DNA of 64,000 nucleotides from Acanthopleura granulata (Eukaryota; Mollusca; Polyplacophora; Chitonida; Chitonidae), in contig JABBOT010000029.1 of the NCBI GenBank assembly GCA_016165875.1, forward strand, positions 3,826,774 to 3,890,773, read 5' to 3'. The notes below the pieces were generated by a model. That model worked only from the letters and a program-made list of their open reading frames with translations, made no database searches and was not told the DNA's origin. Made by a program: the position numbers and the translations under genes. Shown here piece by piece: positions 1 to 11,828 of this stretch. Within the stretch, counting starts at the first letter, position 1, and the number at the start of each line of letters is the position of its first letter.

Positions 1-985
1 CTAATCCATCACAAAACAACCATAGATATGCCAGCAATAACACACTACAAAACAATAAAAGACATGCCAGCAATAACACACTACAAAACAATGACAGACA
101 TGCCAACACTAATCCATCATAAAACAACCATAGATATCCCAGCAGTAACCCACCACAAAAGAAAGACATTTTATATATCATGGCAATAATCAAACACAAA
201 ACAATGACACACATGCCAACAGTAACTAACTACAACACAATGACAGACATCTTAGCAATAACCACTGCAAAACAATGATAGACATGCCAGTAATAACACA
301 CTACACAACAATGATGGACATGCCAGTAATAACGCACTACAAAAGAACCACAGATATCCAAGGAATAACACACCACACAACAATGATAGATACCCCAGCA
401 ACAACACATTACAAAACAATCATAGACATCTCAGGAATAACTCACTACAAAACAATCATAGATATCCCCAGAATTACACGCTTCAAAACATTAATAGATG
501 TCTCAGCAATAAACCACTACAAAACAATGATAAATACCATTCAATAACCCACGACAAAAGAAAGAGAGATGTAGATATACCTGCAATAATCAACTACAAA
601 ACAATGACAGATATCCCAGCAACAACTCACTGAAAAACAAGGGTAGTTATCACAGCAATAACCGACTACAAAACAATGCCAGATATTTCAGCAATAACCC
701 ACAACAAGACAATGGTAGATGTCCCAACAATATCCCACTAAAAAACATTTATAAATACCCCAGCCATAACCCAATAAAAACAACCATAAATATCCCAGCA
801 ACAACCCACTACAAAACAATGAGAGATACCCAAGCAATAACCCACAACAATGGAAAGATAGATGTAGATATACTAACAATAACCCACAGTGACTAAAGAA
901 CAAAAATAGATATCCCAGCAATAACTCACTATAAAACAGAGACAGATATGCTGGTAACAACTTTTGTACCAATCAATGATAGATA
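1..985. repeat. 36-bp minisatellite, truncated by the window edge
   Basis: About 27 degenerate copies of a 36-bp unit built around 'acaaaacaatgatagaca' followed by 'cagcaataacacacta'. The unit is a multiple of three, so long open frames appear on both strands as 12-residue periodic peptides. These are read as artefacts of the period. The array lies downstream of the last visible exon of the minus-strand acyltransferase gene, probably in an intron. The left end is outside the window. Confidence 0.9.
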
Positions 986-1133
986 TCTGTCAAGGGCCTT
1001 GGGACAGTACATATGTCGAATGACAGTGAGCCGCGTCTACAGTTAGACCTAGGGTACCGGTATGTTATTAGGGCTTGACTGCACTTGTGCCTAGACTGAA
1101 AGTAGACTGCACACAGATGAGAAGGAAACATAC

Positions 1134-1230
1134 CTCAGCAAGAAGAAAGAATCTACCGACACAGTGGCGCTCAGAATCGCTTGAAACGTGAATCGGCTGG
1201 TCATCTCCGGCAGGAAAGATCCCAAATTAT
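1134..1230 (-). CDS. nrf-6: NRF-6-like gene, exon 7
   Basis: The acceptor is TTCTTTGTTGACAG and the donor GCTGAG|GTATGT. The exon reads DNLGSFLPEMTSRF, then ATVSVDSFFLLS, the family's 'svDsFFllSG' membrane segment. Leaves in phase 2; the Gly-containing continuation must be left of the window. No later exon was found in 1-1133. Confidence 0.85.
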
Positions 1231-4200
1231 CTGTCAACAAAGAATACAACTGTAAGATGCTTCTCCGCCTTGAGTGATTACAGACATCTTGAAACTGGAC
1301 AGATTTCCGAGGACGCTGTTAAAAATATGAACAACAAAATTTGCGCCTCACTTACCAAATACATTTTCTAACCTGTAGTCTTATTAGACATTGCAAACAA
1401 CACTAAACTAAGAGATCAAAGCTTGTCCTACCTCCCGTTGTCAGGCCAAAGACATAGGTGTGTCCCAGGATAACCCAGGTCATGCTGAGGAAGCGCACCC
1501 CGTGGACAGCCCCGAGGGTACCCTGCCCTCGACTCGTCCCCAGCAGCTTCTTACCGTTACGGTACACAGAGAAAGCCAACAGGAGAGGCTCCAACCTACC
1601 TGAGAGAGAAACAGATTGGCTGATTTAATGAGTTGTGGACTTATTTATGCATTCATTTTTTTTTGGATTGTTTTTATTATTTGAATATCTGAGTAACGCG
1701 TCAAGGAAATAACACGAATCAAGGAAATAAATAAATAAATAAATAAATAAATAGATAAATAAAATTATTTGATTGTAGTTCAAAGCCGTAATCTTCACTT
1801 ATCCCATCGGGGTTAGTCAATTGGATGGAGAAAACCGGCCGAAATCCCGATGTAAACCACCAACCTTTGGCAATTACTGAGGAACTTTCCCAGCTTCATC
1901 ATACTGATGGAAGCCAAGGGTGGTCGGTCATCTTCTATTAGAGCATGTACACCAAATAGTGACGTGTTACTGAAAAGTACAAGAGAGTACACAGCTTTGG
2001 CCTCACTTGTTGAAGGCGTTAAAGATTTTCACTAAATCTCCACTTTCATTTATGTATTTTTTTTTTACAATCAGTGTCTTCACTCACCGGGGTGTGATAC
2101 ATCCGGCTGTTCTTCCCCCTGCCCCAGAAGAGCGGTGTTGTCGGTTGGAGAGTACGGCCCCTGGGTATCAGAATCTCTCCGTTTTATGGTCGGGTAGCCG
2201 TTTATCAGTCCTTTCCCCTCGTCGACAGGAAGGGAGGCCAAGTAAGCCGGGAGTTGGTACCGAAGGATGTCATAACCCGTCCCAAGGATTAGGACAGCAC
2301 CAAAGATGGAGGTCAGCACTCTGAGGAAATCAAATACCAAATACAGAACATAACCCGTTTCAAGGATTAGGACAGCACCAAAGATGGAGGTCAGCACTCT
2401 GAGGAAATCAAATACCAAATATAGAACATAATCCGTCCCAAGGATTAGGAGAGCACCAAAGATGGAAGTCAGCACTCTGGGGGAATCAAATACCAAATAT
2501 AGAACATCACCCGTATCAAGGATTAGGACAGCACCAAAGCACCATGATGTTCCAGTGGCGGCGGCATGGACTAGCCCTGCCACAAGAAGACACATTACAA
2601 GTACACACCAGACGGACTCTTCGTCGTCATGTGACTGACAGACTGTCAAGTACGACGTTAAATCCCAAGCACTCACTCACTATAGCTATTAAAGGCGTTT
2701 TGTAGGTTTCACCGGTATCTTCCAGTCACTCAAACATTTTATAACTGCGAAAAAGCTACTGTAACAGTCTAAGCATGAACTTGAAGTGAAATAGGAACAT
2801 AAATGACATTTCTAGCGCAACCTTTTTGTGGCGTTCATCACTTTGGCACAGGATGGCGGCTGACGATGCAGCCTGTATGTATTTATTTATCTTATTGGTG
2901 TTTTAGGCTGTACTGAAGAGTGTTTCACTTATACGATGGCGGTCAGCATTATGTTGGAAGGAAATTGGGCAGAGCCCGGGACAAAATCCCGTATGTATAG
3001 CATGATCTCGGGATAACGTCACACGATCTGACCTCATACGATTTTACGTCACACGGCATAACATTTACTCGTCCGTACAGAGCGGTGGCGTTATCCAATG
3101 TCGTGGAAGGCAACGACAGACGAAATTCTCTCTTTTTTTGACAAATATGGCCAATGTCTTATATTGAAACTACCGCTGGTATATTTGACACATTCCTTTG
3201 TCCAGGACTATATCTAACCCATATTAGCTGAGTGGAGCAGCCCAGTGAAAACCCTGCGTCACATCTATCAGTTTTGGTCATGTAAACAAATTGGAACTCA
3301 CTGACCACAGAACAACACAACGGGAAACTTTAAAGTTCTTTCGGCAGGAGAAACACGGAAAGTATCGACTTACATGACGACAATGGCCCTGGGATCAGTG
3401 GAGACGTCCTGGACCTCGGAGCAATCCCCAAAAAGAGGAACCGGGGGTAGCTTGACCGGAATGAGGGAGAGACCTGGGAAATAGTGTACATTCAGCAATA
3501 GTTGAATTGTAGAGTGATCAGTGCAGGTATTGCAGTCTTAGGGTCAAGATGACTTGTGCATCTCTAGACAGGTACAAGTCCTTATACTTTTACAACACAA
3601 GCGTTGCAATTATACAACATCTTAAATGCTGTGAAATATGACTTTCAGCGTCAAAAAATGTTACAAGCTGTATTTCAAAATTGTCTTCGTATTTTGTATA
3701 GTGTTAAATTTCTAATACTTCAGAAAGTTTCAGGCTACCATTATAAATTCTTTCCCTAATCCATGCTCGACTGAATCCAAGTCAGCCGTTAGTTTGCTGA
3801 TAATATATGAAACTATTAGTTCAGAGGTGGTTGACTATAATGTTGTTACCGTAAACTTGAGTGATGGCTTTAAAAACTGAGGCTTGTTCATTTTTGAACA
3901 TATTCTCTGGTCAGTTGTCATCATTTTATCTCGTGGTACACACGTATTCATCGGAGGTATAGTGTAGTATGTTTTCTACAAAAGTATGCGGAAATGAAGA
4001 ATCTCTAATCTCACAATGCACAATTTGTTTAATCGCTTAATATATGTACCATGTACTTCACACAGATACTTTAAGTGTATGTGATGCATAGACAATCATG
4101 TCCACTAACCAGAGTTGACCAAGCCCACGGCGTCCTCCCCATGACAGCTGTCAGGCAGGCATAGGCCGATTATCAGTCCTGGGGAACCTGTGAACTGGAA

Positions 4201-7200
4201 TCATAACGGCAGGTTTGAAAACATGACCGGGGAAGTGTTTCATGATATTGATATACTTTCAGTGAAAGTAAATTTTTCATCGACATTATGAATTAGCGCG
4301 CTAATCTGAGTTTAAAACATTAAGCTTCTTCTCAGTAGAAGTCTTGAGTTTTATCTGTTTTAGCACAGAATGCAGAAGAGCTGTTGGAATACAAGAAACA
4401 TGGTTAGAGAATCCACTTTGCCCGATTCCATCCATACAGGCAATTTAAGAAGTTCAGGTTCAGCGATGTCTGTAGGCGGGGGATTTGGTAGAATTTAACT
4501 TAATGTTCAACTGTCAATTTCTCAGATGTCCCAAAAGTTAAAGCTCGTGACTTACTAGTCCGTTGACGCCGGCCGCCGCGGGTGGGGCTGTGGCATTGGG
4601 ATCTTTGATTGCAGCCGTCAGTCGACAGTAGCGCCCCCTGAACGGATACCTAGGGTTTGTTTTGGCCGTGGCGTTGTCATACAGGACGGCTGTGACGTTC
4701 ACACATTGCTCATATGAGCCTCGCCAGGCTAGGTTACCCAGTAACACACCACTGGGAAGTTTACCTGCGGAATCTAGCACTGAAACAAAAAAGACATGAG
4801 ACGTCACCTTCAGCTAGGTGAATTCCTCCTCTCGTTATACTGATAACGATGACTCCAGTTTCCATACAGAATATAAGGATTTTCCATTAAAGTTTCATTC
4901 AAGTGAAGGAGCTAAGAATATCTCTAATCAGTGATACAAGATTCATCATTGTCTTTAAAAAGTTACAATAAATTCCTTCATATATGTGATGTTACACCAA
5001 GTCTTCACTATGCTGTCGCCTAATACGTTGAGTTAACTCAGCTACGATTTTTTCTCCACAAAACTGATTTTTGTGTCGCTAAACTAAGTTACTATATCAG
5101 TGAGGATATAACATTAAAAATCGAGTCAACATTTATGTGAATATCACTCTAAACTACACACAAAGACTGCTGAATCATGGAAAATAATCGGCACCCCATG
5201 TGACACACCGACTGGTGATTATGTAGGACAAACGCCGCACAACTACTGATTCTGGAGAAATAATCGACTCGGCCCGATTATTTTTCAATAATCGACAGTT
5301 ACGTGACATATATGTACAGATTGTCCGTTCTCTGCGTTGAAAATATGCTGACCGAGGCCCTAACGCGGCCAAAAAATCCAATATTTTTTAATTTTTATGT
5401 TGAGTCGGAGAACACCCAAAATAAACAAGTTAATTTGCAGTGACCTTTTTCCGAAGGAATGCCATATTGGGACATACACTAGTATACCTTACACGATTGT
5501 TGGTATTTGCAATAACCGAAGATACGGCATCGTGGCACACGATACATTATCGTACCGGTAGCTCTAGTGTACCCACACCCCTTTAGAAATAGAGTGCGTG
5601 ATGTTCCACGAAAAGGCTGTCCGGTGTTGTTACACGATATCGTTGACAAAATCGCGCCCGGCTCTTCTGCCTGTTTCTAATGTCTACTTCGTTTACATTA
5701 TGGCTAATTTACTCATCGGGCGTAACAACTTTCTGGGTGACATCTCCCTTTGAAGCTATATGTATATGTAAGTTTCCCTGGAGTTTGTCTCGGTTTTCAC
5801 TGACACTATTATTCGAGTATTTCTTCCATGTAAAAAAAACATCAGACGTTACATAAAATATTTTGACCGACTTACAGAGTGCACAGGTGGCTCTTCACAA
5901 AAGCGGTCAAAATCTAGAACTCAGATCAGACTTTTTTTAAGGTGTTGTATGACGGGTCAACATTAGTGTCGTGTCATGCAGTGCACAGTGAACAAAACGG
6001 AAATCATGGCGCTTGAGTGTTGGGGGTGACCAAGATACGTAAGACTACAGATTACCAGAACAACCTGTTTTCATGTTATTGTGCACATGTATTAAATGTG
6101 ACGATGTCGAAGCGTTTCGAGTATTTCTAGACCACTGACGTCTAGTATATTGTGCTTACATCACTGCCTTTTTGACCTAATTCTACTTAAGCCAAGGCAC
6201 AAGGGGATATGTAAGTTGTTACTTCTTAAACACTTACATGAACAGTAAGAGTGAAATCCTAATTGAGATATATAAAAAAAGAGGCCGATTTTCACTGGGG
6301 TTCACTATCACACTGTCGTAGTCTGTAGTCTCTTATATTAGCCAATGTGTATACACCTTTCGGGTCTGCACGCGCGGGACTATCACTCACACCACGTGAT
6401 CCGCAAATGGCGTGGGTCAGACTTTGTCTTGACGCAATATTGCGTGTGTCATTTTTCCGATGGGAACTTGATCCATTTTAGCCTGCAAATGTGGGCTTAA
6501 TTCTCAGTTCACTTGCCATCTAAAATAGTGTCGTGCATATTACAAATGATGAAACAACTCGTGTGTATTGTCAATTACTTGAATGACGGTAAGCAGTCAT
6601 TGTCCTATACTGAGCAAGATGATCGTTGTTAACAATGGGCAACGTGTGGGACAAGTCCGAGAAAGATAATGTATGTACCAAAGTCCACGAGTCATGCACG
6701 CGGTTACAGGTACGGATTCATTACACTACAGGTCACCGACGTGGGCTACCAGTAACATTCCTTCTGAGGTCGGCCACGTCATTATTACACACAAAATAAT
6801 GCGTGCCATTTACTCCGAAACAATTTCCCGCAAAAGCTGTTCCTTTCCCATAAAATTATTCCTCCCCGCACTTACTTGCTAATGCCCACGGGTACCGATG
6901 AACTAAGGCATCTAGATAAACCATGGTGTCATTCAAGCATCCCTCAGACACGTTGTAGTTTGGAGGTCTGGCCATCACAGACCCCTCTAGCCCAGGAATC
7001 CCGTCATCGATGTCAGAGTTTGATTCCTTGGGGTCCCAGGCTGTATCGTCCGCGACGACCGTCTTCTCAGACACCCGGGGAAGAGGGAGCGAATTGACCA
7101 GCCTGGAATACTTGAAACTGGACAAGTGGCGGATCTGTTCCGGGGATGCGCCGATGTTTCCAAGGGCTGTCATGGCCGAGATTTTGTCCAAGGCTTGAGA

Positions 7201-7287
7201 GTTGACGGCAGCGAATATTCCCAAAATGATGAAAAGCACATTTAACTCTGTCCGATGGAACGATGATCTGGTACCCATTCTGTCCAT
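1134..7287 (-). CDS. nrf-6: NRF-6-like membrane acyltransferase, 5' seven coding exons (partial)
   Basis: Coding exons in gene order: 7287-6876, 4779-4556, 4194-4110, 3473-3374, 2320-2088, 1599-1432, 1230-1134. All junctions obey GT..AG and keep phase, giving 439 residues before the frame leaves the window. Residues 15-31 form a signal-peptide-like hydrophobic segment. Residues ~115-260 are the NRF domain, with cysteines at 117, 163, 189, 224, 229 and 258 (an even set of six) and the signature PSGVLLGNLAWRGSYEQC. The first transmembrane helix with LGTGYD follows at ~275-292. The start of the acyltransferase-3 domain then shows NGKKLL, RFLSMTWVILGHTY (conserved Arg and His) and SVDSFFLLS. Family members are multipass membrane proteins; C. 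elegans nrf-6/ndg-4 act in lipid and drug transport between tissues. The substrate here is unknown. The rest of the domain should lie left of position 1. Confidence 0.88.
1432..1599 (-). CDS. nrf-6: NRF-6-like gene, exon 6 (acyltransferase-3 start)
   Basis: The acceptor is TTTCTCTCTCAG and the donor GGGAG|GTAGGA. The exon reads RLEPLLLAFSVYRNGKKLL, then VHGVRFLSMTWVILGHTYVF, the hallmark opening of the acyltransferase-3 domain including its conserved Arg and His. Phase 1 in, phase 1 out. Confidence 0.88.
1726..1763. repeat. (AAAT)n microsatellite
   Basis: Tetranucleotide run with one interruption, in intron 5 of the NRF-6-like gene; probably a SINE tail remnant. SINE-like sequence follows at ~1800-1950 (blocks such as 'aaaccggccgaaatccc') but I cannot bound it. 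Confidence 0.7.
2088..2320 (-). CDS. nrf-6: NRF-6-like gene, exon 5 (first transmembrane helix; repeated acceptor)
   Basis: The proximal acceptor TTTGATTTCCTCAG|AGTG gives 77 full codons: a helix VLTSIFGAVLILGTGYDI, then a hydrophilic loop rich in D, E, S and T. The donor CCCCG|GTGAGT leaves phase 1. Two further acceptors at 2398/2399 and 2476/2477 lie exactly 78 and 156 bp upstream in identical phase with no intervening stop. The exon could therefore be 233, 311 or 389 nt long, adding 0, 26 or 52 hydrophobic residues. The shortest form gives the usual family spacing and is preferred. Confidence 0.78.
2284..2545. repeat. 78-bp tandem repeat spanning an intron/exon border
   Basis: Three full units starting with 'aaggattagg' at 2284, 2362 and 2440, plus a partial at 2518. 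Each unit holds, on the minus strand, the pyrimidine tract and AG of the exon 5 acceptor and the first ~48 nt of the exon. Units differ by only a few substitutions, so the expansion is fairly recent. Confidence 0.9.
2548..2685 (+). mobile_element. SINE fragment with ACTC-repeat tail
   Basis: Contains a stretch ending in 'gacgttaaatcccaagcac' followed by 'tcactcactat', the tail form of a SINE type common in mollusc genomes. It abuts the 78-bp repeat, and the minus-strand open frame upstream of exon 5 continues into it, which explains that frame's length. Confidence 0.45.
2890..2995 (-). mobile_element. SINE fragment (common family, body only)
   Basis: Shows the reversed body of the window's main SINE: 'gtgtttcacttatacgatgg', 'cggtcagcattatg', 'gggcagagcccggg'. 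The head is missing. Lies in intron 4 of the NRF-6-like gene. Confidence 0.6.
3374..3473 (-). CDS. nrf-6: NRF-6-like gene, exon 4 (end of NRF domain)
   Basis: The acceptor is CTATTTCCCAG and the donor GTCAT|GTAAGT. With the phase-1 G from exon 3 the exon reads GLSLIPVKLPPVPLFGDCSE and then a hydrophobic AIVV. It supplies the sixth NRF cysteine and leads into the first membrane helix. Leaves in phase 2, matching all three candidate acceptors of the next exon. Confidence 0.78.
4110..4194 (-). CDS. nrf-6: NRF-6-like gene, exon 3
   Basis: Encodes FTGSPGLIIGLCLPDSC and a short tail; the 'GLCLPDSC' cysteine pair is typical of the distal NRF domain. The acceptor ATTCCAG|TTC gives phase 0. A nearby alternative acceptor ten bases further in would bring in a stop, so the upstream AG was chosen. 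The donor is CTCTG|GTTAGT (phase 1). Confidence 0.8.
4556..4779 (-). CDS. nrf-6: NRF-6-like gene, exon 2 (core of NRF domain)
   Basis: The acceptor is TTTTTTGTTTCAG and the donor CTA|GTAAGT. The exon enters in phase 1 and leaves in phase 0. It carries the most recognisable NRF stretch, LDSAGKLPSGVLLGNLAWRG, followed by SYEQC and GRYC. Several NxT/NxS sequons (NVT, NAT, NAT) fit an extracytoplasmic location. Confidence 0.88.
4780..6875 (-). other. nrf-6: Intron 1 of the NRF-6-like gene
   Basis: About 2.1 kb without a supportable exon. The only structure seen is a cluster of AATAATCG/CGATTATT words at 5180-5300, including a short perfect hairpin (8-bp stem, 4-nt loop) near 5275. Confidence 0.5.
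6876..7287 (-). CDS. nrf-6: NRF-6-like gene, exon 1 (signal peptide and start of NRF domain)
   Basis: The start ATG at 7287 has G at -3 and G at +4; a second in-frame ATG is four codons on. It encodes a hydrophobic leader (LNVLFIILGIFAAVNS), a low-complexity linker, then GCLNDTMVYLDAL and RYPWALA, the opening of the NRF domain. Possible N-glycosylation sites are NVS and NDT. The donor is GCAA|GTAAGT (phase 1). The next exon restores the expected family reading 'WALAMLDSAGK', so reading straight on (five residues to a stop) is intron. Confidence 0.85.
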
Positions 7288-10200
7288 GACGACGTGGAAA
7301 AGAATTCAATGTATCATAAATAAAGTTTCTCACCGTTTGATGTTACTTGTAAAATGACCTGGGTGTGGATCCCAGTAAACAAGTTGCAAGGAAACCTAGG
7401 TTGGGTAAGAACTGTTATATATGGTAGAGGATTTTCCGCGGCTTATGTCGAACAGACACCTACATGTGCACCTGTAGCCCGCCGTTAACTAGTGTGACCG
7501 CATTATTCAGTACGCCAGTGTCACTGTCAAATGTAAACATGGTCCACACCAGTAGTCAGAGGTCACTGATTTGACCCGGATAAATGATGACCTCTTATGG
7601 AGGCATGTGCACTCCGAGGCGTAAATAATCGCATTTCGTCGTGTATCTTTACAATGGGGTTGAGGGTGAGTGTAGATATCTAACGGTTAGTTTTATCTAC
7701 TCGTGTAAGCCGAGTTAATTTGAGTCTCAGCCACTTCTGAAACTTACAGCTGCGGGGTTAATAATTAGGTCCCCCCGCAGATCTGGATTTGTGAGAGGGT
7801 GCGAGGCGGTATTTGACGTGAGTTAGACATAAAGCAAAATCAACCTTTTTAAGTTTCCTCTTTCCTCCATCTAATAGCAGGTGCCCGGTGCATATAGCAT
7901 AAATTAATAGAGTCAATGTGTATAACGACTGTATGAAGAACAACCGGCCTACTCAGCATGTGAATACATGGGGCACTTGATGCACTGCTAGCCTGTAAGA
8001 TACAAGACAGGGCAAGTCATGTTGTGCCCTGAAGTAATCGGCTGTGAACATAGGCCTCTACAGGTTGTACAGTTAGCTATGGCACACTCGATCTAGGCAC
8101 CTACCTGTACATGAAGTGAATCCGATGTCGGTGGAACTGAAAAGTGTTTTCCCGAGATAAACCCACACGCTTTTCCACAATTCCACCACATCGGACGTAA
8201 GTCCAGTTAGCTATACACTCACACCGCGATTACTTGGTTGTCACATCGTATTGAGATCTTCTATTGCCGAGCACAGGCCGGTGGGTGAAAAACGATACCA
8301 ACCTGCAGTACAATGGGTGGTCATTGGACCATTCCGGCCCTGTGGACAAACAAAGCTTTCGACGAGATCTAAGCAACCCGAACTGCATGTTTCTCCATGT
8401 TACAGTGGGTGTACACACTTCACAACGGTAATATGCGTATGTCTTACTGCACCAGAGTTTACAATACAACGAGCAGGTATTCTATGCGCTTTACTCAACC
8501 ATGGAGTGTTTCTCCTCGGTTCACCGCGCCTTTATCACACCTTTCATTGCATAACGGTCAAGGCCTATATAAGTATGGACGGAAGCGTGCGATTACATTG
8601 CGTAATGTGACTCCCGAGGCATTGTGAAACATCGTGTGCCGAATGACTTATTTCTGTTATCTGTGGTGGTTTAGTTGTTGGATCTATTAATGCACTTGCC
8701 TCGATGCCAAAAAAAAAAAATAAAATAAAAAAAAAGAAAAGAAAGGAGGAAAAAAAAAAAAAAAAAAAAAAGAAAGAAAAGCAAGGAAGAAAAAAAAAAC
8801 AAAAACAAAAAAAAAGAAAGAAAAAAAGAAACACCCAGGAGGCGACTATATATATGTTAAAATTTTAAGAGAATCTGGACTATGTGGTTCATTTATTTAT
8901 TGCAGTCAAGGAGTGGTAGTCGAAGAAACGTGAGTGCCAGGAGTAATCCACCGTCTTTCCCAATGTAGCTGACAAATCTCCTGACAGCAGAGATAGAGCT
9001 GGGTTCATGCGTACTATCTCATTGGTCCAGTACAGGGGCCTGATGGCCACAGCTAGCCAACGCCCTGAAACCACCCTGGCCAACTAGGGCCCCGTTAGAG
9101 CGTTTCGGAAATTGGCATTCATTTCTGGTTCTGTCGAGTGTTTGGACTGACACATGCCTCAGGGTCGATCTTAGCGGAACAAAGCGCAGGCCTGCACAGC
9201 TGCTTTGTGTATGATATATGTTAGTCCTGGCACTAAAAAACCTATCACTTATTCTTAATATATGTATCCACACATTCCCTTTTTTTTCTTTTTTTTTTTG
9301 ATGATCGTGGAAAATCTTTGTCCCATTTCGGAAAATATATGTTTTACACTCTATTGACTGTAAATCTGTAAAAATCACGTGAAGAAAAATTCTGATTATG
9401 AGGCTGAACTGAAGAGCGTAACAGGTAATTTACATCCTGAAATATGGTAAAACCTGCGATACAACATCAGATGTCATGTTGTATCCCAGAGGAAACATAA
9501 GAAATAGGACCCTTTCAGATAACATAATAGCGTATGTTTCTTAAATTTTGATCACAATGATAATGAAGAGGCGACAGAAAGTACTTAAAAAACAACATAA
9601 ATATACACAACGTTGCCATAACACAAACTTTAATTCCTTCACACAAGGGTAAAGACAAGTTGACAAGATCATAACAGATTAACGATAGACCATGTCATGA
9701 GATCTACAAATACATTAACAATGCAAACTGTAGGCGTACACACACGTGTTTTGGCATGAAACACTCAGATGTAACCGAGGAAAATTCTTGTGTATATATA
9801 GGCTATTTTACAATCGGATGTATTGTGCTTACAATCTTCTTATTCAATGCAGAATGACCTCATCCCCGTTCACTCACTTGCTTGCAAATATAATCACGGC
9901 GGTTTAATGTTTAATTGTAATGTCATACTTTATCTGTTTTATTGGAAGCATGCAATATGTAGGCCCATAGATTGTGGAGTAATCCTATAACGCTGTCTCG
10001 TTAGGTCCACAAGTGAAGAGCTATGGCTAATTTATTCATCGTCATCACACATCTATGTGTCCCTGTTTATCGTCAGCAACACCCTACAAACATCCCATGG
10101 GCGAGGGGGGAATGTAAGCTACAAATATTGTGCACAAGAAGGGGTATGTATTGAATTACGCAGAAACCTTTACAACTCAACATGTATTTATAAAATTCTT

Positions 10201-10337
10201 TAATTAACATTATAGTAGATATGAATTAGCACCACAGGTCAGAGTGGCATTGCTGATAAAAACAACAAATCAGATCAATTAATGAACTAACTTTTAAGCA
10301 TATCCTTTTTTTAACATAAAAACGAGTGTACACTGTA
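7288..10337. other. Upstream region of the NRF-6-like gene, no gene found
   Basis: Should contain the promoter and 5' UTR of the minus-strand gene, but no decisive core element is visible. Open frames at 8251-8610 (plus) and 9019-9378 (minus) have no recognisable domain, no good splice context and biased composition. The 9600-10337 stretch is AT-rich with nothing notable. Confidence 0.5.
8708..8832. repeat. A-rich / purine-only tract
   Basis: About 120 bp of nearly pure A and G on the plus strand, interrupted by single C or T. Low complexity; could be an expanded SINE poly-A tail. Confidence 0.8.
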
Positions 10338-11084
10338 CGAGTTATGTAATATCAGTGTGCTAATTATACCCATGCGTATTGGTTAGTGTACGCGGCATGC
10401 TGGAAAGTCGGACACATAGATTTTAAACCTCATATGTCACAGCGTTTTGTTAAGACATAAGAAATGTCTTTACTGAACACGCGATGTCTACAAGACAGGT
10501 GCATAAGAATTTTATACCAAGAACGAGACATAAGCAGATTTACTTCTAAATTTGTACTTCTAAGTTTTTTTGGGAGGTTGGGAAAGAGAATGACACAAAC
10601 ACTTAAAAGTACAAAGGCAACTTTGCAATGTGAACTATAACCGAGGTAGTTTGGGCCAAATTATTTTCTCCCGACTTAGCAGGCAATGAGGAACTATTAT
10701 TTCAAATATCAACATTGTGATTGGTTGGTTAAGGCGGGGCAAATTAATTTCCTCCGCGTTAGCAGAATAGGTTTTTTATTCTCTTTTTTCGAATGCTTCC
10801 CCCCCCCCCCAAAAAAAGATAAGAATTGAAAAACAACTCTGTCTCTTCTCTGGCTCGGTAGGATATAATATCACTTTTTTCCTTGCATATATAAGCCTAT
10901 ACCTGATCTCAAATGCCATCATATTAACCCACCATACTTTGAATCCCATATGTCTATTTACACAAAAAGTGTTTATTTCATTGATTTATATTCAGGGCTG
11001 GACGTCCTCAAAAGTGTCCACTTGATATGGTCATGATTGTGGAAGAAGAAAATCAGACTGTGAGTTCAAACACAGCAGACGCTG

Positions 11085-11255
11085 GCTTCGTCTCCAGTCG
11101 TACATGAAAGTCTGCCGATACCTGCGGATGCTGGTGAATTCTCCCGAGCTCTGCCGGGTTTTCTACCTCTATATACTGGCCATCATGGTATAAGTGAAAT
11201 ATTCTTGAGTGCGGCGTAAAACATCAATCAGATAAATAAATTAATTAATTATGAT
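11085..11255 (+). mobile_element. SINE, main family (copy A)
   Basis: Body and tail of the main SINE: 'ggtataagtgaaatattctt', 'gagtgcggcgtaaaacatc', then a degenerate AAAT/AATT tail. The equivalent copy sits in unit B, so the insertion predates the duplication. Confidence 0.75.
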
Positions 11256-11828
11256 GTCGTAGAAAAGATGAGGAGATATGCATATATATTCAAATCAACA
11301 TTTAAGAAAGGAAAATAAATCTCCTGCGGCCATGTAGGCTATAAGTGTACTGGTTCGTATATATCGATACACGTACTAGGACATAATATCTCATAATAAT
11401 GTCTTCCTACATGCATCTCTTATTAATAATTTGTAATTAGAAATCAACATCTATAGCACTGAATTTAGGGCTAAAAGTGGTAGGCCTACTACACATCTCT
11501 TACAAAATCATTCGCCCATATAGGCGACATGTATTGCTTATGTAATTTGCCATTCATCCGTATTTGGAACTTAGACCAGACCACGAACTTGATCACGCAG
11601 TATGAGGAACGCTCCACTTAGGTCATGTAACCTGTTTAGCTGGTGCATAGGGTGCATAGTGTGCAGTCTATGTATGAATGGGAGACTTGAATGGGAACCA
11701 GTTTTGTGCGGTAGGGGGCTCTGGTGATCACAGGTGTGGCACATGCGGAAGTGGGTGATGGTGTCGGAAAGGTATCGTTGGATAGGTAAATATCTGTGAT
11801 CCATTCTCTCTGTTCTCTCTCAGACGTC

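Noticed and set aside
275..547. 90-codon open frame of 12-residue repeats
   Set aside because: Direct product of the 36-bp minisatellite; an antisense frame of the same kind exists.
2080..2676. 198-codon minus-strand open frame as a single-exon repetitive membrane protein gene
   Set aside because: Only its left part is a real exon of the NRF-6-like gene; the rest is the 78-bp repeat and a SINE tail kept open by the period of three.
8251..8610. 119-codon plus-strand open frame
   Set aside because: No recognised domain, an overlapping antisense frame of similar quality, and no splice or conservation support.
9019..9378. 119-codon minus-strand open frame
   Set aside because: Runs through a Lys-rich low-complexity stretch; I could not link it to a transposon or gene family.
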